The notes under the pieces: model-generated | The model's input: the letters and a program-made list of their open reading frames with translations, nothing else | Databases searched by the model: none | What the model was told of the DNA's origin: nothing | Source of the DNA: Vibrio marinisediminis | GTDB lineage: Bacteria > Pseudomonadota > Gammaproteobacteria > Enterobacterales > Vibrionaceae | Assembly (NCBI RefSeq): GCF_014050145.1 | Contig: NZ_JACFYF010000016.1 | Location: 1 to 64,000, forward strand | Direction of reading: 5' to 3' | DNA length: 64,000 nt | Shown: piece by piece, positions 46,097 to 56,900 of the stretch | Layout: every line of letters starts with the position of its first letter | How positions within the stretch are numbered: position 1 is the stretch's first letter | Translations under genes and position numbers: made by a program

Positions 46097-47434
46097 GTGA
46101 AAATACGTAGTACGGCGTTAGTCAAAGGATTCCGTCAGTCGACTCCTTACGTTAATGCTCATCGCGGAAAAACCGTGGTGATAATGCTTGGCGGGGAAGC
46201 GGTCGCTGATGGTAATTTTAAAAATATTATCAGTGATTTAGCACTACTTCACAGCTTAGGTGTCAAGGTAGTCCTTGTGCATGGCGCACGCCCACAAATC
46301 AATTCTATTCTATCTAACAATTCTGTAGACAACGCTTATCACAAGGGTATTAGAGTAACAGACGAACACTCGCTGCCATTAGTTATGCAAGCTGCAGGTC
46401 AATTGCAGCTTGCAATCACCGCCCAACTTTCTATGAGCTTGAGCAATACGCCCATGGCAGGGACACAACTCAATGTTGTTAGCGGAAACTTCGTCATAGC
46501 CCAGCCACTTGGTGTGGATGATGGTGTTGATTATTGCCACAGTGGGCGCATTCGTCGAATTGATATTGAAGGCATTAATCGCATGCTTGAGCAAGGATCG
46601 ATCGTGCTATTAGGTCCGATTGCCAGCTCGGTGACGGGTGAGTCTTTTAATCTACTTTCTGAAGAAGTAGCCACCCAAGTTGCCATAAGACTCAACGCCG
46701 ACAAATTAATTGGCTTTTGTTCAGAGCAAGGTGTGCTCGACGAAGATAACGAGGTGATTGCGGAATTGGTCCCTCGAGAAGCTGAGCAAATTCTGAAAAC
46801 GTTTGAACAAGATGTCGATCACTCCAGCGATAACTCTTCTGGCACACTACGTTTCTTACGTGCTGCAATCACGGCTTGCCGAGCCGGTGTTCCACGTAGC
46901 CACTTAGTCAGCTACAAAGTGGACGGAGCGTTGATCCAGGAATTGTTCTCTTTAGATGGTATTGGGACACAAATAGTCTACGCCAGTTCGGAGCGAGTAA
47001 GATTAGCGAAAATTGATGACATTGGCGGCATTCTAGATTTGATCCGTCCATTGGAAGAACAAGGCATCTTAGTTCGTCGCTCACGTGAACAACTAGAGCA
47101 AGAGATCCACCAGTTCACCATTGTTGAAAAAGATGGGCTGATCATTGGCTGCGCTGCGCTCTATCCTTATGTAGAAGATAGTATGGCTGAAATGGCTTGC
47201 GTGGCGATTCATCCCGAGTATCGTGATGGCAACCGTGGACTGATTTTACTCAATCACATGCGCCAGCAATGTAAGCAACAGGGCATTGACCAGTTGTTCG
47301 TCTTAACCACTCACAGTCTGCACTGGTTTAGGGAACAAGGCTTCTATGAAGTTGGCGTAGAGTCGTTGCCTTCGCAGAAAAAGAACCTATACAACTATCA
47401 AAGAAACTCCAAAATTCTCGCTATACGCACCTAA
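46097..47434 (+). CDS. argA: N-acetylglutamate synthase
   Basis: A 445-residue enzyme for the first step of arginine biosynthesis (acetyl-CoA plus glutamate). The N-terminal amino-acid-kinase-like domain has [16 protein letters not shown] and [11 protein letters not shown], and the C-terminal GNAT domain starts near residue 295 ([25 protein letters not shown]) with [21 protein letters not shown]. The kinase-like domain carries the arginine feedback site. The start is the GTG at 46097 with GGA upstream; the frame is open to 46010, but those residues are not ArgA-like. A strong terminator follows. Confidence 0.97.
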   Translation: MKIRSTALVKGFRQSTPYVNAHRGKTVVIMLGGEAVADGNFKNIISDLALLHSLGVKVVLVHGARPQINSILSNNSVDNAYHKGIRVTDEHSLPLVMQAAGQLQLAITAQLSMSLSNTPMAGTQLNVVSGNFVIAQPLGVDDGVDYCHSGRIRRIDIEGINRMLEQGSIVLLGPIASSVTGESFNLLSEEVATQVAIRLNADKLIGFCSEQGVLDEDNEVIAELVPREAEQILKTFEQDVDHSSDNSSGTLRFLRAAITACRAGVPRSHLVSYKVDGALIQELFSLDGIGTQIVYASSERVRLAKIDDIGGILDLIRPLEEQGILVRRSREQLEQEIHQFTIVEKDGLIIGCAALYPYVEDSMAEMACVAIHPEYRDGNRGLILLNHMRQQCKQQGIDQLFVLTTHSLHWFREQGFYEVGVESLPSQKKNLYNYQRNSKILAIRT

Positions 47435-47496
47435 GCAAACTGTACTTATGCAATTTGAAAACAGAGTGCGTAAATATTAAGCAAACGATGTCGTAT

Positions 47497-47525
47497 AAAA
47501 GACCACCGATTCAGGTGGTCTTTTT
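47497..47525 (+). terminator. Terminator after argA
   Basis: GACCACC and GGTGGTC form a 7-base stem with flanking AAAA and TTTTT and a 6-base loop. Confidence 0.88.
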
Positions 47526-47684
47526 AGTCTAATATTTAAATTATGCGCTTTATTTCACAGCAATAATTGTATAGTATTCGCTCGTTTTTCGAACAAACAT
47601 GATTGGAATCACACTTACTAGCTTTGCTAGACCGCACGGAATGCTTTAAGTAGATATTAATAACGTCAACTAAGAGCAAATGTC

Positions 47685-47864
47685 ATGAAAACAGTAATTT
47701 GTAACTCACTACAAAGCTTTTGGGATATGGCGGAAAACGAACTGCTAACGGACTTAAATGTCCACTGCGTGTTCCCCGTCACTGATAACTTAAAAAGCTT
47801 TATCCTCAACTGCCAAACACAATATAAAATCCGCAATATCTCGTTTACCACCGCATTTAGCTAA
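47685..47864 (+). CDS. Small 59-residue hypothetical protein
   Basis: ATG at 47685 opens a 59-codon frame ending in TAA at 47862-47864. The product starts MKTVICNSLQSFWDMAEN and ends IRNISFTTAFS. AAGAG lies about 9 bases upstream. The frame fills most of the gap between the argA terminator and recD and has Vibrio-like codon use with few rare codons. I do not recognise a family. The longer reverse-strand frame over the same DNA starts on a less convincing signal and looks like its antisense shadow. The evidence for a real gene is moderate. Confidence 0.6.
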   Translation: MKTVICNSLQSFWDMAENELLTDLNVHCVFPVTDNLKSFILNCQTQYKIRNISFTTAFS

Positions 47865-47916
47865 TTTTCACCTTCGCTTTGCTGCAACAACCAAGGATGG
47901 TTTTAATCTTCATACT

Positions 47917-50061
47917 TTAGCTTTTTAGCCGCTCCGCTAAACCACTCGCTCTTTCTGTCATCACTTTTATGCCCCGCTTCACCACATCAGCTTGTACATA
48001 CATAGCTAAACGTTTTTTCGCACGAGTAATACCGGTATAGATCAGCTCTCGGGTTAAAATAGGACTAAACTCTTTCGGTAAGATCATTAAAGTGAATTCA
48101 AACTCACTACCCTGTGATTTGTGAATCGTCATCGCGTAGGCGGTCTCATGCTCAGGCACTCGACTTGGCAATACCGATTTAACACTGCCATCCGGCAGCT
48201 CAAAAAAGACTTTTAATCGTGGCTCTTCTAATGAGTCATCCAGAATACAGATGCCAATATCACCGTTATACAGACCCAACGCATGATCGTTACGGGTGAT
48301 CATCACTGGTCGACCGTGATACCAAAGCTCGTCTTGAGTTTGGATCAGCTTACGTGCTACCAAAGCACGCTCAATACGTTGGTTAAGCCCATTCACACCA
48401 AAGTCCCCTTCACGAATCGCACACAATAAGCGGCATTTTGCAAAGGCATCTAAACCTGCTTTGGCTAATTCAGTGACCGATTCAAGTTGCTGAGTATTGG
48501 CATTGAGCTCGCGCTTGGCAATGCGCTTTAAGTAGCCACCGTATTCACTCACCATGGTTTGTATCAACTGATTGTAGTGCTGCATATCTAATGGGTATTG
48601 GGCAATATCATCAAAGTCTCTTTGCCAGACAGCATCAAGCTTAAACGCAGAACCCGAATTTACCGCTTTGGCTAATTGACCAATGCCAGATCGTGCATCA
48701 AAACGGTAGCTCTTTTGCAACATACATAAGCTATCACCGACACGACTGCCCTTTTGAGTGCTGTTTGCCAAACTGCTGTAGCCAGACAACTGAGCGATCA
48801 AATCCCCTTGCGTCGCACTGTAGCCATATTGGCTAAACGAACAAATATCTCCAAGTACCGCACCCGCTTCTACTGAAGCAAGTTGGTCTTTGTCTCCAAG
48901 TAAAATGAGTCGTGCGTGTTTTGGGAGCGCATCCACCAGCTTATACATCATTGACAGATCGACCATTGATGCTTCATCGACCACCAAAATATCAAGGTGT
49001 AATGGATTAGATTGGTTGTGACGAAACTCGGCACTGTTTGGTAAAGCGCCAAGTAAACGGTGTATGGTGCTCGATTCGGTTGGAATCGCTGCCTTAAGCT
49101 CAGGGCTGACAGGTAACTCTGCGACCGCTTTACCTATCGACTCAGTTAGACGAGCCGCCGCTTTACCTGTTGGTGCCACCAGCTTAATGGTTGGTGCCGT
49201 TATTGCACTACTGTCCACATGTTGTGCTTGCTCAATCAATGCTGCCAGTAGCTTAGTTACTGTGGTGGTTTTGCCGGTACCCGGACCACCTGAAATCACC
49301 GCAAAGCGTTTGGTCAGCGCAATTGCTGCCGCCACTTTCTGCCAGTTAACACACACCGATTGCGGTACTAACTCATCGAGTGGAGACAACTGCTCTGCGC
49401 GGGTGGCTTGCAGTAAAACTTGTTCGATAGCACTCCAATCTAATTGGCTGTTGTCGACCACATCCAAGTGATCGCACACCATTTGCTGGCGCTGAACTTG
49501 AGTTAACCCACCTAATTGCGAGGCTTTGCTGAGGGCGGAATATAAAAAGTGATAACTACGCGCAAAGAGATGATCCAGTAGTTCAGACAGCTTTTGTACA
49601 TCGGTAGGCTTTAAGATCATCGGTGTCCCAAAGCTCACCAACCTCTCTGCTAAAGTCACTTCGTAGTGCCAATAACGGTGTAAATAGACACGCTCGCCGT
49701 CAAACACCAGCGGCAATCCCGCCACGTGATGACTACCGTCTTGATTGGCGTAAGATTTGGCGACCCAAATAGATTGAGTTAACAGCGCTTGCCAATCGAC
49801 CGCGATCAACTGTTGATTTAGCTCTAATGCCGCCTCACCAAACAACCCCAACTTTGCGGCTAAATCGGTCGGTTGTGCGTGTGCGTCAGCCAATGGTAAA
49901 CAGATGTGCCCTTTACCTAATTCACTACTGATGACACCGGTGATAAATGCCAACTCTGCACTTTGTGATTTACTGTAGATAAAGCGAGCCAGTTGATAAT
50001 CCAACTGACGGATCGAGCCTTTTTGCGCCAAACGCTGTAAGGTTTCAAGTAACGTATTCAT
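47917..50061 (-). CDS. recD: RecD, exonuclease V alpha subunit
   Basis: A 714-residue superfamily 1B helicase, the fast 5'-3' motor of RecBCD. Walker A is SGGPGTGKT (258-266); Walker B is LVVDEASMVDLSMM. Further motifs are LILLGDKDQLASVEAG and the C-terminal TIHKSQGSEFEF, followed by LIYTGITRAKKRL. Length is somewhat above the E. coli 608, with extra sequence in the middle (GYSATQGDLIAQLSGYSSLAN). Its start overlaps the recB stop by four bases (ATGA), which implies translational coupling. Confidence 0.97.
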   Translation of the reverse strand: MNTLLETLQRLAQKGSIRQLDYQLARFIYSKSQSAELAFITGVISSELGKGHICLPLADAHAQPTDLAAKLGLFGEAALELNQQLIAVDWQALLTQSIWVAKSYANQDGSHHVAGLPLVFDGERVYLHRYWHYEVTLAERLVSFGTPMILKPTDVQKLSELLDHLFARSYHFLYSALSKASQLGGLTQVQRQQMVCDHLDVVDNSQLDWSAIEQVLLQATRAEQLSPLDELVPQSVCVNWQKVAAAIALTKRFAVISGGPGTGKTTTVTKLLAALIEQAQHVDSSAITAPTIKLVAPTGKAAARLTESIGKAVAELPVSPELKAAIPTESSTIHRLLGALPNSAEFRHNQSNPLHLDILVVDEASMVDLSMMYKLVDALPKHARLILLGDKDQLASVEAGAVLGDICSFSQYGYSATQGDLIAQLSGYSSLANSTQKGSRVGDSLCMLQKSYRFDARSGIGQLAKAVNSGSAFKLDAVWQRDFDDIAQYPLDMQHYNQLIQTMVSEYGGYLKRIAKRELNANTQQLESVTELAKAGLDAFAKCRLLCAIREGDFGVNGLNQRIERALVARKLIQTQDELWYHGRPVMITRNDHALGLYNGDIGICILDDSLEEPRLKVFFELPDGSVKSVLPSRVPEHETAYAMTIHKSQGSEFEFTLMILPKEFSPILTRELIYTGITRAKKRLAMYVQADVVKRGIKVMTERASGLAERLKS

Positions 50062-53000
50062 AGGTCTAGCACCATTTGTCCGGCAGAGTTGCCGCGTACA
50101 TCAATTGTCTCACCATCAATCAGTTGGTCTAATTCTGTTAAAAACTGCAAGCTGGGTTTGGCAGAGAAAATACCGTGCTCTCCTTCCCCATCCATACCCC
50201 GCAAAAACAGGTAATACGCCCCGCCAAAATGTTGCTCATACGAATAATTAGGTAATCGGCTGCGCAGAAAACGGTGCAGTGCTAAGGCGTATATTTGGTA
50301 CTGCAGATCATAACGATGATCAGCCATCGCGTCTCGCAATGCATCACCGTGATAATCATGAATATCATTGCCAAGATGGTTCGATTTCCAGTCCAATACG
50401 TAGTATTTACCTTGATGTTCAAACACCAAATCGATAAAGCCTTTCAACATGCCTTGTACGGTTTGAAAGCCTAAATCCCCTGCTTTAGCAGAGAGTGGGT
50501 CATTGCGCTGGATAACTCGGTTAAGCTCGGCAGACGCTAACACTTCAATCGGCAGTAAGAATTCCATCTCCACCAATCGTTGTGATGCACTTTTCTGATT
50601 CAAGCACAGGTCTTTACCGTCAAGCGGTGTCGCTAACACGGTATCCACCAGCTTTTGTAAGATTGGCAGCCATTCAATATCCAACTGCTCACTCTCCATC
50701 AAAGCAATGATGGTTTGCTGATTGGCTTCGCTGCTCGCTGGCTCGGTAAACTCCACCTGTTCAAATAAGGTGTGCAAAAACGTACCGGGTCTCGCGCCGC
50801 GCGGGAAGGTGAAAATAGAACGTTCTGGCTCAATAAGCTCTTGCTCGTCTTGCTCTTGTGATGAGTCCACATCCAACCTTAGCAACTCACTTGATGCGTC
50901 ATCACCCAAAAATGGTGAGGTATGATGCGAACCTTGCTTCACCAACCCTGAATAACTGGTAATACGCCAACTGCGATCAATTTCTTGCCCTAACTCTCGT
51001 GCATAAAGCATTTCAATCACCGGATCATTGGCAACAAAAGGTTGCGAGTGTGAATCCGGTAAGCCTTGCATATCAACGCAATCTAACCCTTGGGTCTGTT
51101 TCTCAATCGCGCTGGTTAGCTCACCTATGCTCCCTGCTTGACCATTTTGCAGCAAATAGCCGATTGCACTGTTATGGACACCCGTCGGCTCTTTGGTTGA
51201 GCGACCATTACGTAGCGGCGCTGCACCAATAAAACAACCATAAACAGCGCGAGTCAGCGCCACATAAATAAGGCGCAAATCTTCCGCTAAGCGTTCTTTA
51301 TCTGCCTGCGCCAGTGCTGCTTTATCTTTGGTGATATCGAGGATGGTTCGATCCAATTGCGGATCATAATATTTGGCTTCACTGGCTTCGCGATAACTGA
51401 GCACAAATGGCAAAAATACTAAGTCATATTCCAGACCTTTTGATTTGTGAATAGTGACGATCTGCACCAGATTACGTTCAGATTCCAAACGCTGGATTTG
51501 ATCATCACTACCACCTAAGCCATTTTGAGCATCGCTTATTGCTTGTGCTAGCCAACGCAATAAGCCGTGATCACTATCAAGCTCGCCACTGGCTTGCTGC
51601 AACAACTCACCAAGGTGCATTAAGTCGGTCAGATTGCGCTCACCACTCTCTTCTTCTAGTAGTCGCTCAGCAATATGACGCTTGCTCATCACCGCTCGCA
51701 ACATCGGCAATACGCCACGTTGAACCCACAATTTACGATATTCTTTGAATTCGTTGACGGCGTTTTCCCAAGCGGTTTCGTCGTTATTCAAGGCATCCAA
51801 GCTCCCCGCATCAAGGGCAAACAGCTCGGAGGCTAAACTGGCACGCAGGGCGCGATCATTTTCTGGGGTTAATACCGCTTGCAGCAAACGTTGTACATCT
51901 TGCGCGACTAAGGCGTTAAAAACGCTATCACGGTTTGATAGGTAAACACTGGCAATGCCTTGCTTTGCCAACGCTTGCTTAATCATCCGACCTTCATTAC
52001 CGGTACGCACCAAAACGGCAATATCACCCGCTTGAATCGCATCCGCGCCTTTCGCGGTGGTAAATTGCGCGTTACCTTGCTGAGAAGCGGTTAAAATTGT
52101 CTGGATTTGGTCGGCGGTGGCTTGTGCCATAGCATCAAGGTATTCCCCTTTTGCCAGTGGTTTATCGTCAGCTTCTTGCAACCAATAGGTCAATGCTGGT
52201 TGAGTTTTGCCATTGAGCTGCCAAGTTCTCAACTCCGCTTTAGGGCTAGCTGAAACTGGATGAAAGGGAATGTCTTGATCATAAATGAACGCGCTATCGG
52301 GCAGTTCAAACACTTGGTTTACCGCCGCAACCATGTCGGCACTCGAGCGCCAGTTCGTCCCTAGAGTAAAGTGTGAAGAAACCTGATTTCTGGCTTTGAT
52401 ATAGGTAAAAATATCCGCGCCGCGGAAACCGTAAATCGCCTGTTTTGGGTCACCAATCATAAACAAACCACATTCAGGGTTTTGAATATAGATACGGCTA
52501 AAAATACTGTATTGCAGTGGGTCGGTATCTTGAAATTCGTCAATCATCGCTACCGGATAAAGCTGACGAATCCGTTCAGCAAGTAAGCCCGAATCATCAC
52601 TGTCAATCGCGGCAGAAAGATTAGTCAGCAGGTCATCAAATGACAACCACTGCTTTTGTTGCTTCGCTTTAGCCAATAGTGCTCGGCACTGTTCAATCGC
52701 GTGGGCTAAAAGCGGCGCTTTTAAACTGATCGGTTGAGCGATAAACGCTTCAATCGCGACAAAAACCTCATGCTGAGGTGCATCGCCTTTCGGCGTCTTT
52801 TCAACTAATACATTTTGTGCAAATTTTTCTAACTGCTCAGGGAAATCGTAGCTGGTGGTTTCGCTACTTGCCCACAATGACACCGTCTCAAGCCAAGTTG
52901 GTAGAGATTTTTTACTGTAGCTGCGCTTGTTCACACCAGACGCTGAAATCAGAGCGAGCAGATCTTGTTGGCACTCTCGCCACTGCGCTTTTAGCTGGTC

Positions 53001-53693
53001 AATTTTAGCGAGATTATCTTGGTGTAGTGATGCTAAGTCACCTTGCATTGCCGCCACTGATAATTGCAGCGGTGCACCGGTTAGATACCCTGAAACGTCT
53101 TGCAGCAGTGCCGCGGGTGAGCCCCAAATCGAGCGCACTTCACCCGCTAATTTCAATGGTAGTGGGTAGAAGTTACGACGCCAGTAGTCAGCCACAATTT
53201 GAGCTTTTAAATGGCTTTCATCGGTGACAAATTCATTGTCAAAACGGCTACCCGACTCAAACGCATTTTGCGTCAGCATTCGCTGACAAAAGCCGTGAAT
53301 GGTATAAACCGCCGCCTCATCCATTTGCCGTTCTGCTTGCAGTAAAATGGTGGCAGCTTGTTGGTGATCACTTATCGCTTCAAGTAAAGGCTGAATGACA
53401 GGATCGCTGCTTTCACCACGTGCAAAGGCAATACGTGCATCATGGATTCTTGCGCGGATACGATCACGCAATTCTGCGGTGGCGGCTTCGGTAAACGTCA
53501 CCACTAAGATTTGATCGACCGTGAGCGGCACTTGATGGCGTGACTCTTCACTACCGTGACCCAGTAATAGGCGCAGATACAAACCTGCAATGGTAAAAGT
53601 TTTACCAGTACCCGCAGAAGCTTCTATCAAACGAGCACCATGCAAAGGAAACTGCATGGTATCTAACGATGTGACAACTGACGAAGATGTCAT
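50058..53693 (-). CDS. recB: RecB, exonuclease V beta subunit
   Basis: A 1211-residue UvrD-like helicase and nuclease. Walker A IEASAGTGKTF is near 23-33, Walker B MIDEFQDTDPLQY, motif VI LRLIYVALTRAVYG. The C-terminal nuclease domain has GTFLHTLFEQVEF and the metal-binding YYVLDWKSNHLG. With RecC and RecD it resects double-strand ends and responds to Chi. The ATG at 53693 is preferred; an in-frame TTG at 53702 is too close to AAGG. Upstream is an unusual 296-base gap to recC. Confidence 0.97.
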   Translation of the reverse strand: MTSSSVVTSLDTMQFPLHGARLIEASAGTGKTFTIAGLYLRLLLGHGSEESRHQVPLTVDQILVVTFTEAATAELRDRIRARIHDARIAFARGESSDPVIQPLLEAISDHQQAATILLQAERQMDEAAVYTIHGFCQRMLTQNAFESGSRFDNEFVTDESHLKAQIVADYWRRNFYPLPLKLAGEVRSIWGSPAALLQDVSGYLTGAPLQLSVAAMQGDLASLHQDNLAKIDQLKAQWRECQQDLLALISASGVNKRSYSKKSLPTWLETVSLWASSETTSYDFPEQLEKFAQNVLVEKTPKGDAPQHEVFVAIEAFIAQPISLKAPLLAHAIEQCRALLAKAKQQKQWLSFDDLLTNLSAAIDSDDSGLLAERIRQLYPVAMIDEFQDTDPLQYSIFSRIYIQNPECGLFMIGDPKQAIYGFRGADIFTYIKARNQVSSHFTLGTNWRSSADMVAAVNQVFELPDSAFIYDQDIPFHPVSASPKAELRTWQLNGKTQPALTYWLQEADDKPLAKGEYLDAMAQATADQIQTILTASQQGNAQFTTAKGADAIQAGDIAVLVRTGNEGRMIKQALAKQGIASVYLSNRDSVFNALVAQDVQRLLQAVLTPENDRALRASLASELFALDAGSLDALNNDETAWENAVNEFKEYRKLWVQRGVLPMLRAVMSKRHIAERLLEEESGERNLTDLMHLGELLQQASGELDSDHGLLRWLAQAISDAQNGLGGSDDQIQRLESERNLVQIVTIHKSKGLEYDLVFLPFVLSYREASEAKYYDPQLDRTILDITKDKAALAQADKERLAEDLRLIYVALTRAVYGCFIGAAPLRNGRSTKEPTGVHNSAIGYLLQNGQAGSIGELTSAIEKQTQGLDCVDMQGLPDSHSQPFVANDPVIEMLYARELGQEIDRSWRITSYSGLVKQGSHHTSPFLGDDASSELLRLDVDSSQEQDEQELIEPERSIFTFPRGARPGTFLHTLFEQVEFTEPASSEANQQTIIALMESEQLDIEWLPILQKLVDTVLATPLDGKDLCLNQKSASQRLVEMEFLLPIEVLASAELNRVIQRNDPLSAKAGDLGFQTVQGMLKGFIDLVFEHQGKYYVLDWKSNHLGNDIHDYHGDALRDAMADHRYDLQYQIYALALHRFLRSRLPNYSYEQHFGGAYYLFLRGMDGEGEHGIFSAKPSLQFLTELDQLIDGETIDVRGNSAGQMVLDL

Positions 53694-53750
53694 AACAATC
53701 AAACCTTTATGTAACTTTTAAATCAAATAGATCACATAGTTCGTTGTGAT

Positions 53751-53939
53751 CTAACCGTGATATTGAATCTTTACTGGCGATTTCCCGCGCCCACTTAACT
53801 TTATGCGATGCGACTCACAGAACATCAACCCGTTAGGCTTTACTATCCGCGCCACGAGTTCAGGAAGCGACAGCTTACCGTTGAACCAACCGAATAATGG
53901 TCCCTCTGACCTGTGGCCGTACAGTAAACGCCCTACACA
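53751..53939 (-). other. GC-rich insert with a 62-codon open frame, recC-recB gap
   Basis: The gap between recC and recB has an open reverse-strand frame from 53939 (after a stop) to TAG at 53751-53753. It encodes CVGRLLYGHRSEGP, then LFGWFNGKLSLPELVARIVKPNG, and ends SPVKIQYHG. There is no ATG at its beginning; only an internal Met near residue 39. The segment is clearly richer in G and C than the flanking recC/recB gap ends. Imperfect direct repeats containing AAGTGGG and GGAAATC flank it. It looks like a piece of a repeated or mobile element that encoded a protein, not a functional gene, but I cannot name it. Confidence 0.5.
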
Positions 53940-53989
53940 TTAATAATGATTTCCTGGCGGCCACCCACTTTTCCCTGTACACCTCAAAC

Positions 53990-56900
53990 CTAAGCATCAT
54001 TCGCTTCACGCATATGCAGTCTCGGCGCTTGGATAACCAATGCAGCCAACTGGCGTACTTCTTGTGCTAATCCATCATTCCATTGCGGCCAAATACGCGC
54101 GATGTAAGAGTTATTCCCTTCGCCTTGGCTAATAAAGCCATCGTTAAAGGCATCAATCATTTTCTTCAATGATTTCTCTTCATCATCTGCCCATTCCCCA
54201 CCACGGCTAAAGCCAGCATCAATCGCAGCCAACGAGGTTTTTGGAAAGTATGCCAAGGGTTTAGTCATGCCTTGATAAAACAGGCGCACCAACTCTGACA
54301 ATAGGCTTTGTGCAAACTGACGATCTTCAATTGCGGGATAGATAAGGTGAATCACACCCTCTTTGCGATCATAACCAAGCATATGAGTACGTTTTGCCAC
54401 TCCCATCGCTGACATGGCTAAGTGATCAATCCAAGCCGATAAGTAATCTTGTGGGCGAATTTTTCCACTGCGATAACGGACTAAACCGGATTGATAGCTC
54501 TGTGTTAACCAACCTTGTAAATGAACCAATTTGTCATCACCAAGCACATCCAAACTCAGTTTGATTTCGATATCATCACTGGGTGCATTGCAAACAAAGG
54601 TTAGCGCTTCAACCATTTGTTCAGCCTGTACGCGGTTGGTTTCAAATTCGATATCACCAAAAGCGGCAACCGGTAATTTACCTTGCGCTCTTTGCTCAGC
54701 AACAAAGTGTTGCACAACCGGCTCTGCATTCCCGCCACTGACCAGCAAGTCATTGAGCAGTGCATCACGCATCTGATAGCTCTCTAACCCATTGAGTACA
54801 AAGGGCTCATCATCGGGTAAGATCGGCAGTGGTGGCTCAAAGGTCACTTTCAAACGGCGGTTAAAGAAATACTGTACCGGTAAGCGCCAAAAACGTTGCA
54901 GCTCAACCATATCCAACTCAAGCGGGTAAGTGGCATCCAGTAAATACTCACTCAGCTCACGGTTAAATTCACCGCTGCGCTGACCTTGTCGATTCGCCGC
55001 AGGTAGCCACTCTTTGGCGTAACTGGAATAGCCAAGCTCAGCTTGTTGCTGGCTAAATGCCGCCGGGCTAAAGGGCACCATGGTGTGTTGACGATGTAAA
55101 TGCGCCAGTAGTAAGTCACCGGAGTCATCACAGCTAAGCGCTTCATTACCGACTAAATGGTAATTTTGATGGCAATACTCGAGTAATTCCGACACCAATA
55201 CTGAAGGCACTCGCTCAGTATTGTCTTGAATGGAACGCCCAACGTAGCTGATGTATAGGCTTTGTTGGGCAGAAAGAATCGCCTCTAAGAAGAGGTAACG
55301 GTCATCATCACGGCGCGAACGGTCGCCTGCGCGAGTTCGACCATTCATTAAATCAAACCCTTCTGGCGGCATTGAACGTGGATAGACACCATCGTTCATG
55401 CCCAACAAACAGACGGTTTTAAACGGGATTGAACGCATTGGCATCAAGGTACAGAAGTTCACCTGTCCCGCTAAGAAGCGTTGACTAACCCGCGTACCTG
55501 ACAGCTTATTATGTAAATACTGGCTAATGATGCTTGGCGCTAGCGCCTGCTCAAATGCGGCGTCTTGTAACTGATCTTTCAGTGCCGATAACGTATCACG
55601 AATCGATTTAAGCGCCACTTCACCTTCCAACTCCACATTGAAAAAATCATCCAACATGGTGGTGAGCAACTGACGCCAACTCTCAATATTCTGAGTTTGT
55701 GATAACTGCTGACGGTAATGGGTGACGGTTTCAATAAAGTGCGCCAGTTTACCAGCCAGCTCAGCGCCCATGCCTTGCACTTCGTTGTACGGCGCTAGGG
55801 TTTGTTCACCGTCATCAAACAAGCCTGCCGATTCAGGCATGGCATAACCAAGGAGCATGCGCTCAATACCAAACTGCCATGTGTTTTGCGCAGTCGTTGG
55901 CAAATCAAATTCAGCTCCCGTGGCTGGGTTTAAGCCCCATCGAATACCGGACTCTTCAACCCATAACTTGGCTTTTAAGAACTCATCTTCACTTAACGAA
56001 AAGCGACTCAATATCGTCGGTGTTTCAAGCAATTCAAGTAACTCAGACGCTAGACAGCGAGTATTAGCAAGGTTCACCAATTGCATGAAGGCCGCCAAGA
56101 TTGGGCTTTCTTGATCGGCGGTTCGGTCAGAGATGGAATAAGGGATAAAACGTTCACCCGGCGCGTTACCGAATACGGCTTGAATCGCAGGGCTGTAGGC
56201 GTTGATATCTGCCACCATGACAATCACATCACGCGGTTTTAAATTTGGATCGGCATCAAACATCGCCAGTAACTGGTCATGCAGCACTTCCACTTCACGC
56301 ATTGGGCTATGACAAGCATGCAGAGTCAATGAGTGGTCATTCGCTTCAACGGCTTGTTTGTGATGGCTAGATGTGAGCAACTGATCATCTTGATGCTCTT
56401 CAAGATTGAGGATATCCGCTTGCAGTTGATGCAGTAGCGAGTCACGTTCAATCTCAACAAACGCTTCGATTTCATGAGATTCAAGCTGCGACAATAAATA
56501 CATGTTATCGCGCCCCAGTTTACCCATCGAGGCAAGTAAGCTATTGCCGACCACATCGGTGTGCAGCTCATCAGCGACGTTATCTTCAATGCTGCCTTTA
56601 AGCTGTTCACTTTCCCCTTCAATTTGTGACTGCTGATCACGCCAAACTAAATGCTTACGCTGCTTGGCGGCCAACTTGGCAAGAAATTTTCTGTCTCGCA
56701 CTTCGCCCCAATAATAACGACATGGGTTGGTAAACATTAAATGCACATCGATGTGTTCACCCAAAGCTTTAAGTGCATCCATATAACGCGGCGGCAATGA
56801 GGAAATACCAAACACAAATAAGCGTTGTGGTAAGCCATCTAATTTTCCTTGATAGCTTTCAATACTATCGATGAAGTGCTCATACAGGTTGGCGCGGTGG

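Noticed and set aside
47666-47851. Reverse 61-codon frame downstream of argA
   Set aside because: Antisense to the better-supported small forward gene at 47685-47864.
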